DNA of 11,738 nucleotides from Geoglobus sp. (GCA_015523645.1 WAJY01000162.1:1-11738), one strand, 5' to 3'. Positions 1-7,090 are shown, counted from the first letter of the stretch. Numbers and translations: made by a program. The notes: generated by a model from the letters alone, not told the origin.

Positions 1-9
1 ATAAAGGAT

Positions 10-699
10 GTGGAAAATTTTTACTACTTCAACGAAATTGACTCCACTAACAGATTTGCTAAGAAAGTTGATAGATCTGTTGTCTTTGCTGAAAAACAGA
101 ATGAAGGTAGGGGAAGGCTTGGAAGAAGATGGGAGAGCGAGAAAGGAGGTCTATACATGTCAATTTCCTTGAATTTATCCCTTCCGGTTACTGAGATACC
201 GAAAATAACACTGATGTCAGGTCTTGCCGTATGCAAGGCTCTTGAAAAATACAATCCGAGAATAAAGTGGCCGAACGATGTGATGATAAATGGAAAGAAG
301 GTTTCTGGGATTTTATGTGAATTTATTGGGGAAGAGCTGTCATCAAAAACCATTGTGGGAATTGGGATAAATGTGAGAAACCAAATACCAGAGGGGCTCA
401 AGGATAAAGCAATCAACCTTGAAGAAGTTGATAAAAATGTCACAATTACCGAGACATTCAAACTTCTCTGCACAGAATTCGGAAGGCTTTATGAAAGTTT
501 TCCGGAGAACTGGGAAGAGATTCTTGAGGAGTGGAAGAGAAGGAGCGATACACTAGGAAGATTTGTTAGGATAAAAATCGGTAACAGGAGTTTTTCAGGA
601 AAGGCGGTGGACATCGACTCAGACGGTGGATTGGTTGTTGAGACTGCAAATGGAAGGGAGAAGATAATTTCTGGAGAGTGCTTTTACACCAATTACTGA
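10..699 (+). CDS. birA: Biotin--[acetyl-CoA-carboxylase] ligase, catalytic type without HTH
   Basis: This cytoplasmic enzyme makes biotinyl-5'-AMP from biotin and ATP and transfers biotin to a lysine of a biotin carboxyl carrier protein. The catalytic signature is complete: a family-typical start (FNEIDSTN, residues 7-14), the biotinyl-AMP loop GRGRLGRRW (33-41), KWPNDV (86-91, K86 being the expected catalytic lysine), KVSGILCE (97-104) and VGIGINV (116-122). The SH3-like C-terminal domain follows from about residue 183 (RFVRIKIG...GGLVVE). The N-terminal winged-helix domain of E. coli BirA is absent, so this is a group I ligase that should not repress biotin genes itself. The 229-residue length suits that group. 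The start is GTG at 10. The frame stays open to the window edge, so a slightly longer N-terminus cannot be excluded, but the homologous core begins right here. An upstream operon partner would lie outside the window. Confidence 0.95.
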   Translation: MENFYYFNEIDSTNRFAKKVDRSVVFAEKQNEGRGRLGRRWESEKGGLYMSISLNLSLPVTEIPKITLMSGLAVCKALEKYNPRIKWPNDVMINGKKVSGILCEFIGEELSSKTIVGIGINVRNQIPEGLKDKAINLEEVDKNVTITETFKLLCTEFGRLYESFPENWEEILEEWKRRSDTLGRFVRIKIGNRSFSGKAVDIDSDGGLVVETANGREKIISGECFYTNY

Positions 700-715
700 A
701 AAGCTGAATAGAGTC

Positions 716-733
716 GCAAAAAATATAAATATT
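716..733 (+). promoter_or_regulatory. BRE/TATA promoter of the GNAT gene
   Basis: An A-rich BRE-like GCAAAAA is followed by AATATAAAT, centred near 726. A start about 25 bp downstream would fall at or next to the GTG at 753, which predicts a leaderless mRNA. It lies in the 53-bp gap after birA, so the acetyltransferase need not depend on read-through. Confidence 0.65.
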
Positions 734-752
734 CCTCCTTCCCAGATCGGAT

Positions 753-1184
753 GTGCTTTCAGGCTATCTAGTGAGAGATATGGATGATGAGGAAGTTGAG
801 GAGATCATTCTAACCGAATACGACCATTTTGGCTACAGCGTCTTTGCAGACCTCTCAAAAACGGACTACAAAAAAAAGGTTGTGGTGTGTGAGGAAGATA
901 AGAAAATTTTGGGATTTGCTGTACTTTACTGGAATGAAGAGAGCTTCCATATTGGAAGCCTGATTGTCAAGGAAGAATTCAGGAAAAAAGGTATCGGAAA
1001 GATGCTAATAGAGTATGCTGTGAAAGAAGCGTTAAAGCAGGGATTTAACAAGATCTATGCAGATGTGTCTGTGAGCAGCGAAACTCTAGAATTTTACATG
1101 AGCAATGGCTTTAGGATTGAAGACACAATAAAACACTACTATGGAATTTCAAAGCATGCCTTTAGACTTTCTCTAACCTTCTAG
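753..1184 (+). CDS. GNAT-family N-acetyltransferase (RimI-like fold)
   Basis: This is a single-domain GNAT protein of 143 residues that would transfer an acetyl group from acetyl-CoA to an amine. The substrate (protein N-terminus, small molecule or polyamine) cannot be told from the sequence. The acetyl-CoA-binding motif A is clear: a beta strand ending LIV (70-72), then EEFRKKGIGKMLIEYAV with the pyrophosphate-binding R/Q-x-x-G-x-G as RKKGIG (77-82). The later segment ADVSVSSETLEFYMSNGFRIED fits motif B (N/S...FY...GF). The start is taken as GTG 753 because a TATA box lies about 25 bp upstream; GTG 771 or ATG 780 are alternatives that would trim the N-terminus. No Shine-Dalgarno is evident. 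The 3' end overlaps the convergent livM gene by 23 bp. Nothing in the context suggests a pathway. Confidence 0.85.
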   Translation: MLSGYLVRDMDDEEVEEIILTEYDHFGYSVFADLSKTDYKKKVVVCEEDKKILGFAVLYWNEESFHIGSLIVKEEFRKKGIGKMLIEYAVKEALKQGFNKIYADVSVSSETLEFYMSNGFRIEDTIKHYYGISKHAFRLSLTF

Positions 1185-2214
1185 TTTTTAGCTCCACCAT
1201 TGGCTTAGTTTCGATTGGTTTTTCCCTTATAATACCTTCAGGTCTGTAATACAGGATGGCTATCATCAAGAAGCCGAAAATTATGTATTGGAGCCAGTTC
1301 ACATCAAATGGAAGATGGAAAAATTCTGCAATTTCGTGTTTGTAACCATCTATCAATCTCCATATAACAACAAAGCTGAAAACACCTGCAAGAACTCCTC
1401 TGTTGTTAGACATACCACCTAGCAGAACCATCAGGAAGGGAAAGAATGTCCAGTTAACCCTTGCAAAGAGGTTGACTATCCCAACAACATTTCCTGTATA
1501 ATATGAGTACAAAACTCCGGTCATAGATGCTATTGCAGAGCTGAAGGCGAGGGTTTTTATTCTCAGCCACATCACGTCCTTCCCCGCAAACTGAAGGGCA
1601 GTAGGATCCTCCCTCATAGCCCTCAATACTCTTCCATATGGTGTGTTCAGTGTCCTCTCTACGAAAAGATACGTTGCGAAGGCGAAAAACATTACCAAAG
1701 CTACAAAAAACCACTCCCTGTATTCTCCGGGAACAAACGCCAGTATGTCAGGGACTGGCGCTCCATAGTATCCTCCTATTAGAGAGGTGTCGTAATATGT
1801 AACCATGAACATTATCTCAGCTATAGCCAAAAGTGTTATTGCGAGATAGTCGCTCTCAAGCTTTGCACTTGGAAGTATGTAAAGAGCCCCTATAATCGCT
1901 CCAAAGAAGGCTGAAAGCAGTAATGCAAGCAGAAGAATAGCAAAACCATAGAGGGGATTTGATGCAATGATCTGATCCACCGTACTTTTCATGAAACCGC
2001 TTGCCTGCGTTATTGTTTCTGCCTTTACAGAATAAATTGCTATCAGAATTCTGTTAACAATCGCCCCAGTTGTAAATGCTCCAACCAAAACTGCAAGAGC
2101 TTTTCCGAAGTTTGGAATTCCCCCATAGCCGTATTCAATGTTCAGGCTGAGTGAGAGAATTGTGTAAATCCCAAACCAGAGGAGTATTGAGCTTATCAGT
2201 GCTTCAAATGCCAT
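1162..2214 (-). CDS. livM: Branched-chain amino acid ABC transporter permease LivM
   Basis: This is the second membrane subunit of a HAAT-family importer. It forms the transmembrane channel with LivH and couples to the LivG/LivF ATPases. The 350-residue protein is almost all hydrophobic helices. Family landmarks are the NFGKA motif after the first helices (35-39), YLAITLLAIAEI (around 122-133), the cytoplasmic EAA-like loop REDPTALQFAGKDVMWLRIKTLAFS (about 197-221) that contacts the ATPases, and LGGMSNNRGVLAG near the last helices. The tail after residue about 325 is polar (PEGIIREKPIETKP) and cytoplasmic. The ATG is preceded on the minus strand by GGAGGAGGA, and the first 19 bp overlap the end of livH, so translation is probably coupled. 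Its 3' end overlaps the convergent GNAT gene by 23 bp. The substrate could be another amino acid or an amide rather than Leu/Ile/Val. Confidence 0.93.
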   Translation of the reverse strand: MAFEALISSILLWFGIYTILSLSLNIEYGYGGIPNFGKALAVLVGAFTTGAIVNRILIAIYSVKAETITQASGFMKSTVDQIIASNPLYGFAILLLALLLSAFFGAIIGALYILPSAKLESDYLAITLLAIAEIMFMVTYYDTSLIGGYYGAPVPDILAFVPGEYREWFFVALVMFFAFATYLFVERTLNTPYGRVLRAMREDPTALQFAGKDVMWLRIKTLAFSSAIASMTGVLYSYYTGNVVGIVNLFARVNWTFFPFLMVLLGGMSNNRGVLAGVFSFVVIWRLIDGYKHEIAEFFHLPFDVNWLQYIIFGFLMIAILYYRPEGIIREKPIETKPMVELKTRRLEKV

Positions 2215-3113
2215 ACAATCCTCCTCCAGTTTATTGATGCCAATCCCTGAGGTATGTAAAGGAGAGTTGCAACAAGTATTATCAGCGAGACTGCCTTACT
2301 GTAAACAAGTATCGAAACACCAAAAAACTTGCTCAACCAGAATGTAATCAGACTTTCAGACAACCCAACTAAATACCCACCAACAACAGCTCCAAGAAGT
2401 GTTGAAAGACCTCCAACGATGCTTGCAGCAAAAATGGAGACTATAATTATTTGGCCTGTTGCTTGAACAATTTCCTGCTTGAAAGGCAAAAGAGCTCCAG
2501 CAAGCCCTGCAAAAGCTCCCGACAAAAACCAAGAAAAAAGCCTTGTTTTTTCAACATCGATCCCCATTATCTCAGCAAGAGACGGATTTTCCATTGACGC
2601 TCTCATTGCTATTCCAAACTTAGTTTTGTAAAGCAGGAAGAATAGAATGGCTAAAGAGAGGATAACCGTGAGTGTTGAGGAAAAGAATATCCCCTGAATT
2701 CCAAAGAGCTTGTAGTCAAGATAGTACGGAAATATGAACTTGGAGGCATAAGTTCCGAGAAGCTTGGAAACGCTTTCAGAGAAGATGCCGATAAAACCTA
2801 GCAGAATCAAATCCCAAGCTAGTGTTGCTATCATCAAAATGAGTATGGAGGCTTCCTTCTTTATGAGGGGTTTTAGAACGATGATGTAGGTCACCACGCC
2901 AATAAAACCGCCAAAAAAAACCGCAAATGGAATTGAAAAATAGGGAGTAATTTTGGTTGATTGATACACAAAGTAGGCTATGTAAGATGAAAAAACAGCA
3001 AAACTCCCCTGAGCAAAATTGGGGACAGAAGTGGTTATATAAGTTAGAGTTAAACCAAGAGCGAGAAGAGTGAGCAAGTTGGCGTAAGTTACTGCCCCTT
3101 CAAGCACAGCCAT
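2196..3113 (-). CDS. livH: Branched-chain amino acid ABC transporter permease LivH
   Basis: This is the first membrane subunit of the same HAAT importer. It has 305 residues and about eight predicted membrane helices. Diagnostic features are the early VPNFAQGSFAVFSSYIAYF (residues 30-48, matching the family pattern N-F-A-x-G-x-F/L), the cytoplasmic EAA-type loop MRASMENPSLAEIMGID followed by LSGAFAGLAGALL, and IVGGLSTLLGAVVGGYLVG toward the C-terminus. The start ATG lies 49 bp from the divergent livJ start. No Shine-Dalgarno precedes it, and a TATA element sits about 24 bp upstream, so a leaderless message is likely. It is followed by livM with a 19-bp overlap. Placing the permeases on the opposite strand from the binding protein and ATPases departs from the common livJHMGF order. 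Confidence 0.93.
   Translation of the reverse strand: MAVLEGAVTYANLLTLLALGLTLTYITTSVPNFAQGSFAVFSSYIAYFVYQSTKITPYFSIPFAVFFGGFIGVVTYIIVLKPLIKKEASILILMIATLAWDLILLGFIGIFSESVSKLLGTYASKFIFPYYLDYKLFGIQGIFFSSTLTVILSLAILFFLLYKTKFGIAMRASMENPSLAEIMGIDVEKTRLFSWFLSGAFAGLAGALLPFKQEIVQATGQIIIVSIFAASIVGGLSTLLGAVVGGYLVGLSESLITFWLSKFFGVSILVYSKAVSLIILVATLLYIPQGLASINWRRIVWHLKH
2219..2227 (-). promoter_or_regulatory. Strong Shine-Dalgarno of livM inside livH
   Basis: On the minus strand this reads GGAGGAGGA, with four bases to the livM ATG at 2214. It lies inside the end of livH and fixes the livM start. It suggests efficient reinitiation on the internal cistron of the operon. Confidence 0.7.
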
Positions 3114-3130
3114 GGTTGAAGTTGCAGTAA

Positions 3131-3143
3131 ACTTTATAAAAAA
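3131..3143. promoter_or_regulatory. Symmetric TATA element between divergent livH and livJ
   Basis: TTTATAAA (3133-3140) is a perfect palindrome in the 49-bp gap between the livH start (3113) and the livJ start (3163). Its centre is about 24 bp from the livH ATG and 26 bp from the livJ ATG, the usual archaeal TATA-to-start distance in each direction. Neither gene has a Shine-Dalgarno, consistent with leaderless messages on both sides. A second sequence, CTTTATAACC on the minus strand (3149-3158), could instead serve livH with a leader of roughly 15 bases. Confidence 0.6.
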
Positions 3144-3162
3144 TTAATGGTTATAAAGTAAC

Positions 3163-4518
3163 ATGGCTTTGAGAAATTTTGTTATTGCTGCTTTGATTTT
3201 GGTGGGACTTGTTGCATCGGTAGCCTCAGCAGAAGAAATTAAGATCGGCGTGCTCGTAGACCTGTCCGGTCCTCTGACAACCTATGGCACAGACATAAAG
3301 AATACGCTGCTCATTGCAGAGGATGACATAAATAAGTATTTCGCAGAAAAGGGAATGGACTTTACTGTCAAGTTCTATGTTGAGGATACGAAAGTGGATC
3401 CGAACCAGGCACTGCAAAAAGTTCAGTCTCTTAACAGCAAGGGAATAAAGCTCATTATCGGACCAATGGGAAGTGGAGAGGTTGCAAATATAAAAGATTA
3501 CGTGACATCAAACAAGATAATCATCGTCTCTCCATCCTCAACTGCCTTGCCAACGATAATCGGTTTCGCAAAGCCTGAGGATAAGAAATATATATTCAGG
3601 TTTGTCGGAACCGATGATTTGCAGAGCAAAGCAATTGCGAGCGAGCTTAGAGATGCGGGAATAAAGGGAGTTGTTATAACCTATATTGGCAATGCGTGGG
3701 GCAAAGGTCTTTACGAGGAAATTAAGCCTCAGCTCGACAGCATGGGAATAGAGATAGCAAAGGTTGTTGAGTATCCAGACCAAGTTCCAGCAGACTTCTC
3801 TCCATACATCTCAAGCCTTGAGGATGGCATAAAAAGCCTTGCAGACAAGTACGGCTATGACAAGGTTGCTGTCATTGCATTCAGTTATGAAGAGGTTTAC
3901 ACAATGCTTGCTCAGACATCCGACACGTCTCCATTGCTGAATGTTGTATGGTTCGGGTGCGATGGTACAGCTCAAAGCGATAAAATCACCAATGCTCTGG
4001 ACAAGGTTGAGAGGGTTGGAATGTACTCAACGCTGTTTGAGTCCAAGGGTCCAGCATATGATGAGCTTGCCAAGAAATACAAGGCTGCAGGTTATGGAGA
4101 ACAGCCATATCAGTATGCTATGAACGCTTATGACGCTGCCTGGGTTCTTGCCCTTGCATATGCAGAGCTTGTTGAGGAGAGAGGTAGTTATGATCCAGAT
4201 GCAATGGTAACAGAGGTTAAGGAGGTTACCGAGAAATACAGCGAGGGAGCGCTTGGAGTTCAGCCTGTAAGCGGTGCAATCAAGCTCAACGAATGGAATG
4301 ACAGGGCTAGCGGAGACTATGCGATATACTATGTAAGCAAGGAGGGCAAGTGGGAAAAGGCTGGACTGTGGAAGTTTGCAACAGGCAGTGTTGAGTGGAC
4401 ACACAAGCCAGTTCCACCAAAGCCAGTTGAGAAGAAGGCAAAGGGAGTCCCAGGATTTGAGATCCTGCTTGCCCTTGCCGGAATGGCACTTGCAGTCGGG
4501 TTGAGAAGAAGGGCATGA
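3163..4518 (+). CDS. livJ: Branched-chain amino acid ABC transporter substrate-binding protein with PGF-CTERM tail
   Basis: This is the extracytoplasmic receptor of the importer, a type I periplasmic-binding fold (Peripla_BP_6/LivJ family) of 451 residues. A signal peptide (1-23) has a hydrophobic core and a signal-peptidase site ASA|EE. There is no lipobox cysteine, so it is not a lipoprotein. The mature protein opens with EIKIGVLVDLSGPLTTYG, typical of the family, and carries KLIIGPMGSGEV and the hinge-region strands expected. After a Pro/Lys-rich linker (PVPPKPVEKKAKG), the C-terminus is PGF (430-432), a hydrophobic helix and RRR. This is the PGF-CTERM pattern recognised by archaeosortase A, so the protein is probably anchored to the membrane lipid after processing. 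Its stop overlaps the livG start as ATGA. The ligand is inferred only from family membership. Confidence 0.93.
   Translation: MALRNFVIAALILVGLVASVASAEEIKIGVLVDLSGPLTTYGTDIKNTLLIAEDDINKYFAEKGMDFTVKFYVEDTKVDPNQALQKVQSLNSKGIKLIIGPMGSGEVANIKDYVTSNKIIIVSPSSTALPTIIGFAKPEDKKYIFRFVGTDDLQSKAIASELRDAGIKGVVITYIGNAWGKGLYEEIKPQLDSMGIEIAKVVEYPDQVPADFSPYISSLEDGIKSLADKYGYDKVAVIAFSYEEVYTMLAQTSDTSPLLNVVWFGCDGTAQSDKITNALDKVERVGMYSTLFESKGPAYDELAKKYKAAGYGEQPYQYAMNAYDAAWVLALAYAELVEERGSYDPDAMVTEVKEVTEKYSEGALGVQPVSGAIKLNEWNDRASGDYAIYYVSKEGKWEKAGLWKFATGSVEWTHKPVPPKPVEKKAKGVPGFEILLALAGMALAVGLRRRA
4428..4515 (+). other. PGF-CTERM sorting signal in LivJ
   Basis: The codons for the last residues of LivJ give a PGF tripeptide, an uninterrupted hydrophobic stretch of about 15 residues (ILLALAGMALAVGL) and a terminal RRRA, preceded by a Pro/Lys-rich spacer. 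This tripartite arrangement is the archaeosortase A substrate signal. The archaeosortase gene is not in the window. Confidence 0.8.
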
Positions 4519-5255
4519 TTTTAAAAACCTTCAACCTTTCTAAATTTTTTGAGGGTTTAAAGGCATTAGACAGTGTAAGCATTTCTGTTCCCAGAGAGAG
4601 TCTCACACTCATTATAGGACCAAACGGAAGTGGAAAGACCACGTTTATAAACACGGTAACGGGCTTTTACAAGGCAGATGAAGGTAGAGTTGAGTATGAG
4701 GGAGAGGACATAACAAATCTGCCACCACACAGAATATTTAAAAAGGGTATAGTCAGGACTTTTCAAATCCCACGACCGTTCAAAAAGCTTACAGTTATAG
4801 AGAATCTGATGATGCCCCTAGATAATCCGGGAGAGAGTATTAGGAAGGCAATTTTCGGAAGCTGGATTAATTTCGAGGATGAGGCGGTAGAGAAGGCTTA
4901 TGAGATACTTGAGTTCCTCAACATTGACCATCTCTCCTTCGAGAGATCTGAAAACCTGAGCGGGGGTCAGCTGAGACTCCTGGAGATAGGAAGGGCAATG
5001 ATGGCAGATGCAAAGCTCATAGTGATGGATGAGCCTCTTGCAGGAGTTGCACCTGCCTTAGCTCATGAGATACTCAGAAAAATTAGGGAGCTTTGCGAGC
5101 TAGGGAAGACGTTTTTGATCGTTGAACACAGACTTGACATAATTCTCGATTACGCTGATAAGGTTTACGTCATGGGCAATGGAAGGGTAATTGCAGAAGG
5201 TGGCAAGGAGGTTATAGAGAAACCGGAGGTTGTGGAGGTGTACTTGGGTGCTTGA
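4515..5255 (+). CDS. livG: Branched-chain amino acid ABC transporter ATP-binding protein LivG
   Basis: This is one of two cytoplasmic ATPases that power the LivHM channel. It has 246 residues and all ABC motifs: Walker A GPNGSGKT (35-42), Q-loop Q84 in the LivG-typical RTFQIPRPF, signature LSGGQ (148-152), Walker B LIVMDEP (168-174, catalytic E173), D-loop around LAGVAP, and the switch histidine H205 in VEH. The [17 protein letters not shown] segment and the short C-terminal extension ending in EVYLGA are characteristic of LivG. The start ATG overlaps the livJ stop (ATGA), and the end overlaps livF by 8 bp, so livJGF is a translationally coupled operon. Only a weak purine-rich stretch (4506-4513) precedes the start. 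Confidence 0.95.
   Translation: MILKTFNLSKFFEGLKALDSVSISVPRESLTLIIGPNGSGKTTFINTVTGFYKADEGRVEYEGEDITNLPPHRIFKKGIVRTFQIPRPFKKLTVIENLMMPLDNPGESIRKAIFGSWINFEDEAVEKAYEILEFLNIDHLSFERSENLSGGQLRLLEIGRAMMADAKLIVMDEPLAGVAPALAHEILRKIRELCELGKTFLIVEHRLDIILDYADKVYVMGNGRVIAEGGKEVIEKPEVVEVYLGA
5234..5240 (+). promoter_or_regulatory. Shine-Dalgarno deciding the livF start
   Basis: GGAGGTG within the end of livG lies 7 bases before the GTG at 5248. It selects that codon over the in-frame TTG at 5230, which lies before the ribosome-binding site. Confidence 0.65.
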
Positions 5256-5958
5256 GGCAAAGAACTTGTATGCAGGATACAAGGAACTTCATGTGCTTTT
5301 CGATGTAAATTTCAAGGCTGAGAGAAACAAGATAACAGCTGTTGTTGGTCCAAATGGGAGCGGTAAGTCCACGCTTCTCAAATCGATATTTGGCTTTACA
5401 ACTATCTACGAGGGAGAGATAAAGCTGGAAGGAAAGGACATAACAAACCTGCATCCCCACGAAAAAACAAGGCTGGGAATTGCCTATCTCCCGCAGACAG
5501 ACAACATATTCACAGAGCTCACGGTAAGGGAAAACCTCGTCATAGCCGGTTACATACTTGATGAGGAAGAATACAGAGACAGACTTGAGCTTGCTCTCAG
5601 CATATTCCCAGAGCTAAAAGACAAGATGGAGAGAAAGGCAGGAATGCTGAGTGGAGGAGAGAGGCAGTTTCTCGGAATAGCATCTGCTCTAATCAGAAGG
5701 GCGAAGATTCTGATGCTTGATGAACCTACTGCTATGCTATCCCCTAAGTTTGCCTCCCAGATCTTCGAAAGAATAATAGAGCTTAGGGATGAGCTGAAAC
5801 TCACAATTGTTCTTGTCGAGCAGAATGTTATGAAAGCCCTAGAAATAAGCGACAATGCCCTAATGCTGGTTGGAGGCAAGGTTGCCTTTGAAGGCAAAGC
5901 CAGAGAGCTTCTTGAACATGAGAAGTTTGAGAAGTTTGTTGTTGGTTACACGCTCTGA
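5248..5958 (+). CDS. livF: Branched-chain amino acid ABC transporter ATP-binding protein LivF
   Basis: This is the second ATPase of the importer and pairs with LivG. Counted from GTG 5248 it has 236 residues: Walker A GPNGSGKS (34-41), Q-loop Q83 (YLPQTDNIF), signature LSGGE (134-138), Walker B ILMLDEP (154-160, E159). The switch position is Q192 in LVEQN, where most ABC proteins have His. This Gln is normal in LivF proteins, so it is not a defect. The N-terminus [19 protein letters not shown] is the family's usual start. The frame is open up to a TTG at 5230, but the Shine-Dalgarno and homology favour 5248, which overlaps the livG end by 8 bp. No clear terminator follows; the next promoter starts 14 bp after the stop. 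Confidence 0.94.
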   Translation: MLEAKNLYAGYKELHVLFDVNFKAERNKITAVVGPNGSGKSTLLKSIFGFTTIYEGEIKLEGKDITNLHPHEKTRLGIAYLPQTDNIFTELTVRENLVIAGYILDEEEYRDRLELALSIFPELKDKMERKAGMLSGGERQFLGIASALIRRAKILMLDEPTAMLSPKFASQIFERIIELRDELKLTIVLVEQNVMKALEISDNALMLVGGKVAFEGKARELLEHEKFEKFVVGYTL

Positions 5959-5971
5959 CTAAAGGAGTCAA

Positions 5972-5981
5972 GGTTATATAC
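5972..5981 (+). promoter_or_regulatory. TATA promoter of the COG1395-type regulator
   Basis: GGTTATATAC is preceded by a purine-rich BRE-like stretch and centred near 5977, about 29 bp before the ATG at 6006. Transcription would begin within a few bases of the start codon, and no Shine-Dalgarno is present, so the message is probably leaderless. It separates this gene from the liv operon. Confidence 0.6.
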
Positions 5982-6005
5982 TCCAATCTCGTAAATTTTT
6001 TAGAA

Positions 6006-6953
6006 ATGCAAGAAATGCTCATAGCAAGCATCATAAAAATTCTGGACAAGGCTGGATATGTTGTTACAGACTTAGCTGAGACTAAACCCAGATGCTTTGA
6101 TATTGTAGCAAGAAAGGGGGACACAGTTCTATTCCTAAAAATACTCTATAACGTGGATTCTTTCAAGTCAGAAATGGCAAAGGAGATGAAAATAATATCC
6201 AAGGTTCTCAACGCAAGTCCTGTTGTTGTTGGAGAGAGATACAAAACAGATTACCTTGAAAGAGGAGTTGTCTACACAAGATACGGAATTCCGGTTATAA
6301 ATACTGCCACGTTCTACGACATGATTGTGGAGAATGAAATGCCGCTGATATACTCCGCTCCGGGAGGTTATTACGTCAAGCTAGACAGCGAAAAGCTCAG
6401 AAAAGCAAGAGAAAGTTTAGGAATGTCTGCCGGTGAGCTTGCAAGTCTGCTTGGGGTTTCACGCAGGACGATTGCGATGTATGAGGAGGGGCTTGATACA
6501 AATGTTGAGAACGCAATCAAACTTGAGGAGATCCTTGGTGAGAGTCTTGTTAAAGAGATTGATGTTTTGAATTTTGTTGAGAATGAGGAGATCGAGGAGC
6601 CAAAGGATATAGAGTATGGAGAGAAGGAGAGCGAGATAATTGATAGACTAAGATACATAGGAGTTGATCTAATTCCAGTGAAGCATGCTCCCTTTGATGT
6701 AATTTCAAAACCAGAGGAGAGACCGATCCTTACCGGACTTAAGCAGGTTAGGGAAATAGAGAAGAGGATAAGCCTGATGGGCAGGATTAGTAGAATAATA
6801 TCAACAATGGCTGCCTACATAGTTGAGAGAAAAGTAAAAATCGACAATGAAGACGTTGTTATTGTTATGAAGGAAGAACTGAGCTGTGTATCAAAACCAA
6901 AGGATTTCTACAACCTTATTGAAGAGAAAAAGGATACAGGCTATCTTAAATGA
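6006..6953 (+). CDS. Putative HTH-type transcriptional regulator, COG1395-like
   Basis: This 315-residue protein has the layout of the archaeal COG1395 family of predicted regulators, for which I know of no defined target. The N-terminal ~100 residues form an alpha/beta region: helix IIKILDKAGYVVTDLAE, then FDIVARKGDTVLFLKILYNVDS. The spacing of D32 and K45 resembles a restriction-endonuclease-like core, but the acidic residue expected before the lysine is missing, so it is probably not a nuclease. A Cro/C1-type helix-turn-helix follows (about 131-162, LRKARESLGMSAGELASLLGVSRRTIAMYEEG). An acidic linker leads to a C-terminal region with FDVISKPEERPILTGL, likely a sensing or dimerisation part. 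It has its own TATA box and is monocistronic. The location before the thermosome could be accidental. The family call is from recalled resemblance, the HTH from direct reading. Confidence 0.8.
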   Translation: MQEMLIASIIKILDKAGYVVTDLAETKPRCFDIVARKGDTVLFLKILYNVDSFKSEMAKEMKIISKVLNASPVVVGERYKTDYLERGVVYTRYGIPVINTATFYDMIVENEMPLIYSAPGGYYVKLDSEKLRKARESLGMSAGELASLLGVSRRTIAMYEEGLDTNVENAIKLEEILGESLVKEIDVLNFVENEEIEEPKDIEYGEKESEIIDRLRYIGVDLIPVKHAPFDVISKPEERPILTGLKQVREIEKRISLMGRISRIISTMAAYIVERKVKIDNEDVVIVMKEELSCVSKPKDFYNLIEEKKDTGYLK

Positions 6954-6985
6954 GTTTTTCTAAATTTAATAGCTTGTTTCATGTG

Positions 6986-7040
6986 TTTAGCTTGATTTAG
7001 ATGAATTTTTAGGCTAAAAGCTTTTTTTGATCAGCTTTTT
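6986..7040. other. Palindrome- and T-rich segment upstream of the thermosome promoter
   Basis: TTTAG recurs at 6986, 6996 and 7008. The last copy belongs to TTTTAG-G-CTAAAA (7007-7019), which overlaps AAAAGCTTTT (7016-7025, a perfect palindrome). Seven Ts (7022-7028) run into TGATCA (7028-7033), then AGCTTTTT. AAAAGCT (7016-7022) can also pair with AGCTTTT (7033-7039). The BRE/TATA element begins a few bases downstream. It may be a binding site for a regulator of the chaperonin, or simply the termination zone of the preceding gene. Confidence 0.45.
7021..7040 (+). terminator. Probable T-rich terminator after the COG1395-type gene
   Basis: A run of seven T (7022-7028) and another of five T (7036-7040) follow the stop codon by about 70 bases, with an earlier TTTTT at 6955-6959. 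Archaeal RNA polymerase terminates on such T tracts without needing a strong hairpin. Confidence 0.4.
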
Positions 7041-7044
7041 ACCT

Positions 7045-7061
7045 AGCAAAAATTTTATATA
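7045..7061 (+). promoter_or_regulatory. BRE/TATA promoter of the thermosome gene
   Basis: AGCAAAAA (BRE-like) runs into TTTATATA (7054-7061). The predicted transcription start is near 7082, which gives a leader of roughly 20 bases holding a strong Shine-Dalgarno. This is the best match to a consensus archaeal promoter in the window, as expected for a highly expressed chaperonin. Its first 14 bases are repeated before the DHH gene. Confidence 0.75.
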
Positions 7062-7090
7062 GAAATACCATTCCACCAATAATAGTAAAA

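Noticed and set aside
24..473. A 149-codon antisense reading frame within birA
   Set aside because: It has no recognisable domain and lies opposite intact catalytic motifs of the ligase.
5230..5247. A six-residue N-terminal extension of LivF from TTG 5230
   Set aside because: The residues WRCTWV do not match LivF proteins, and the Shine-Dalgarno at 5234-5240 lies downstream of that codon.
5821..5826. Gln instead of the switch His in LivF as a possible ATPase defect
   Set aside because: LVEQN is the normal sequence in LivF-family ATPases.
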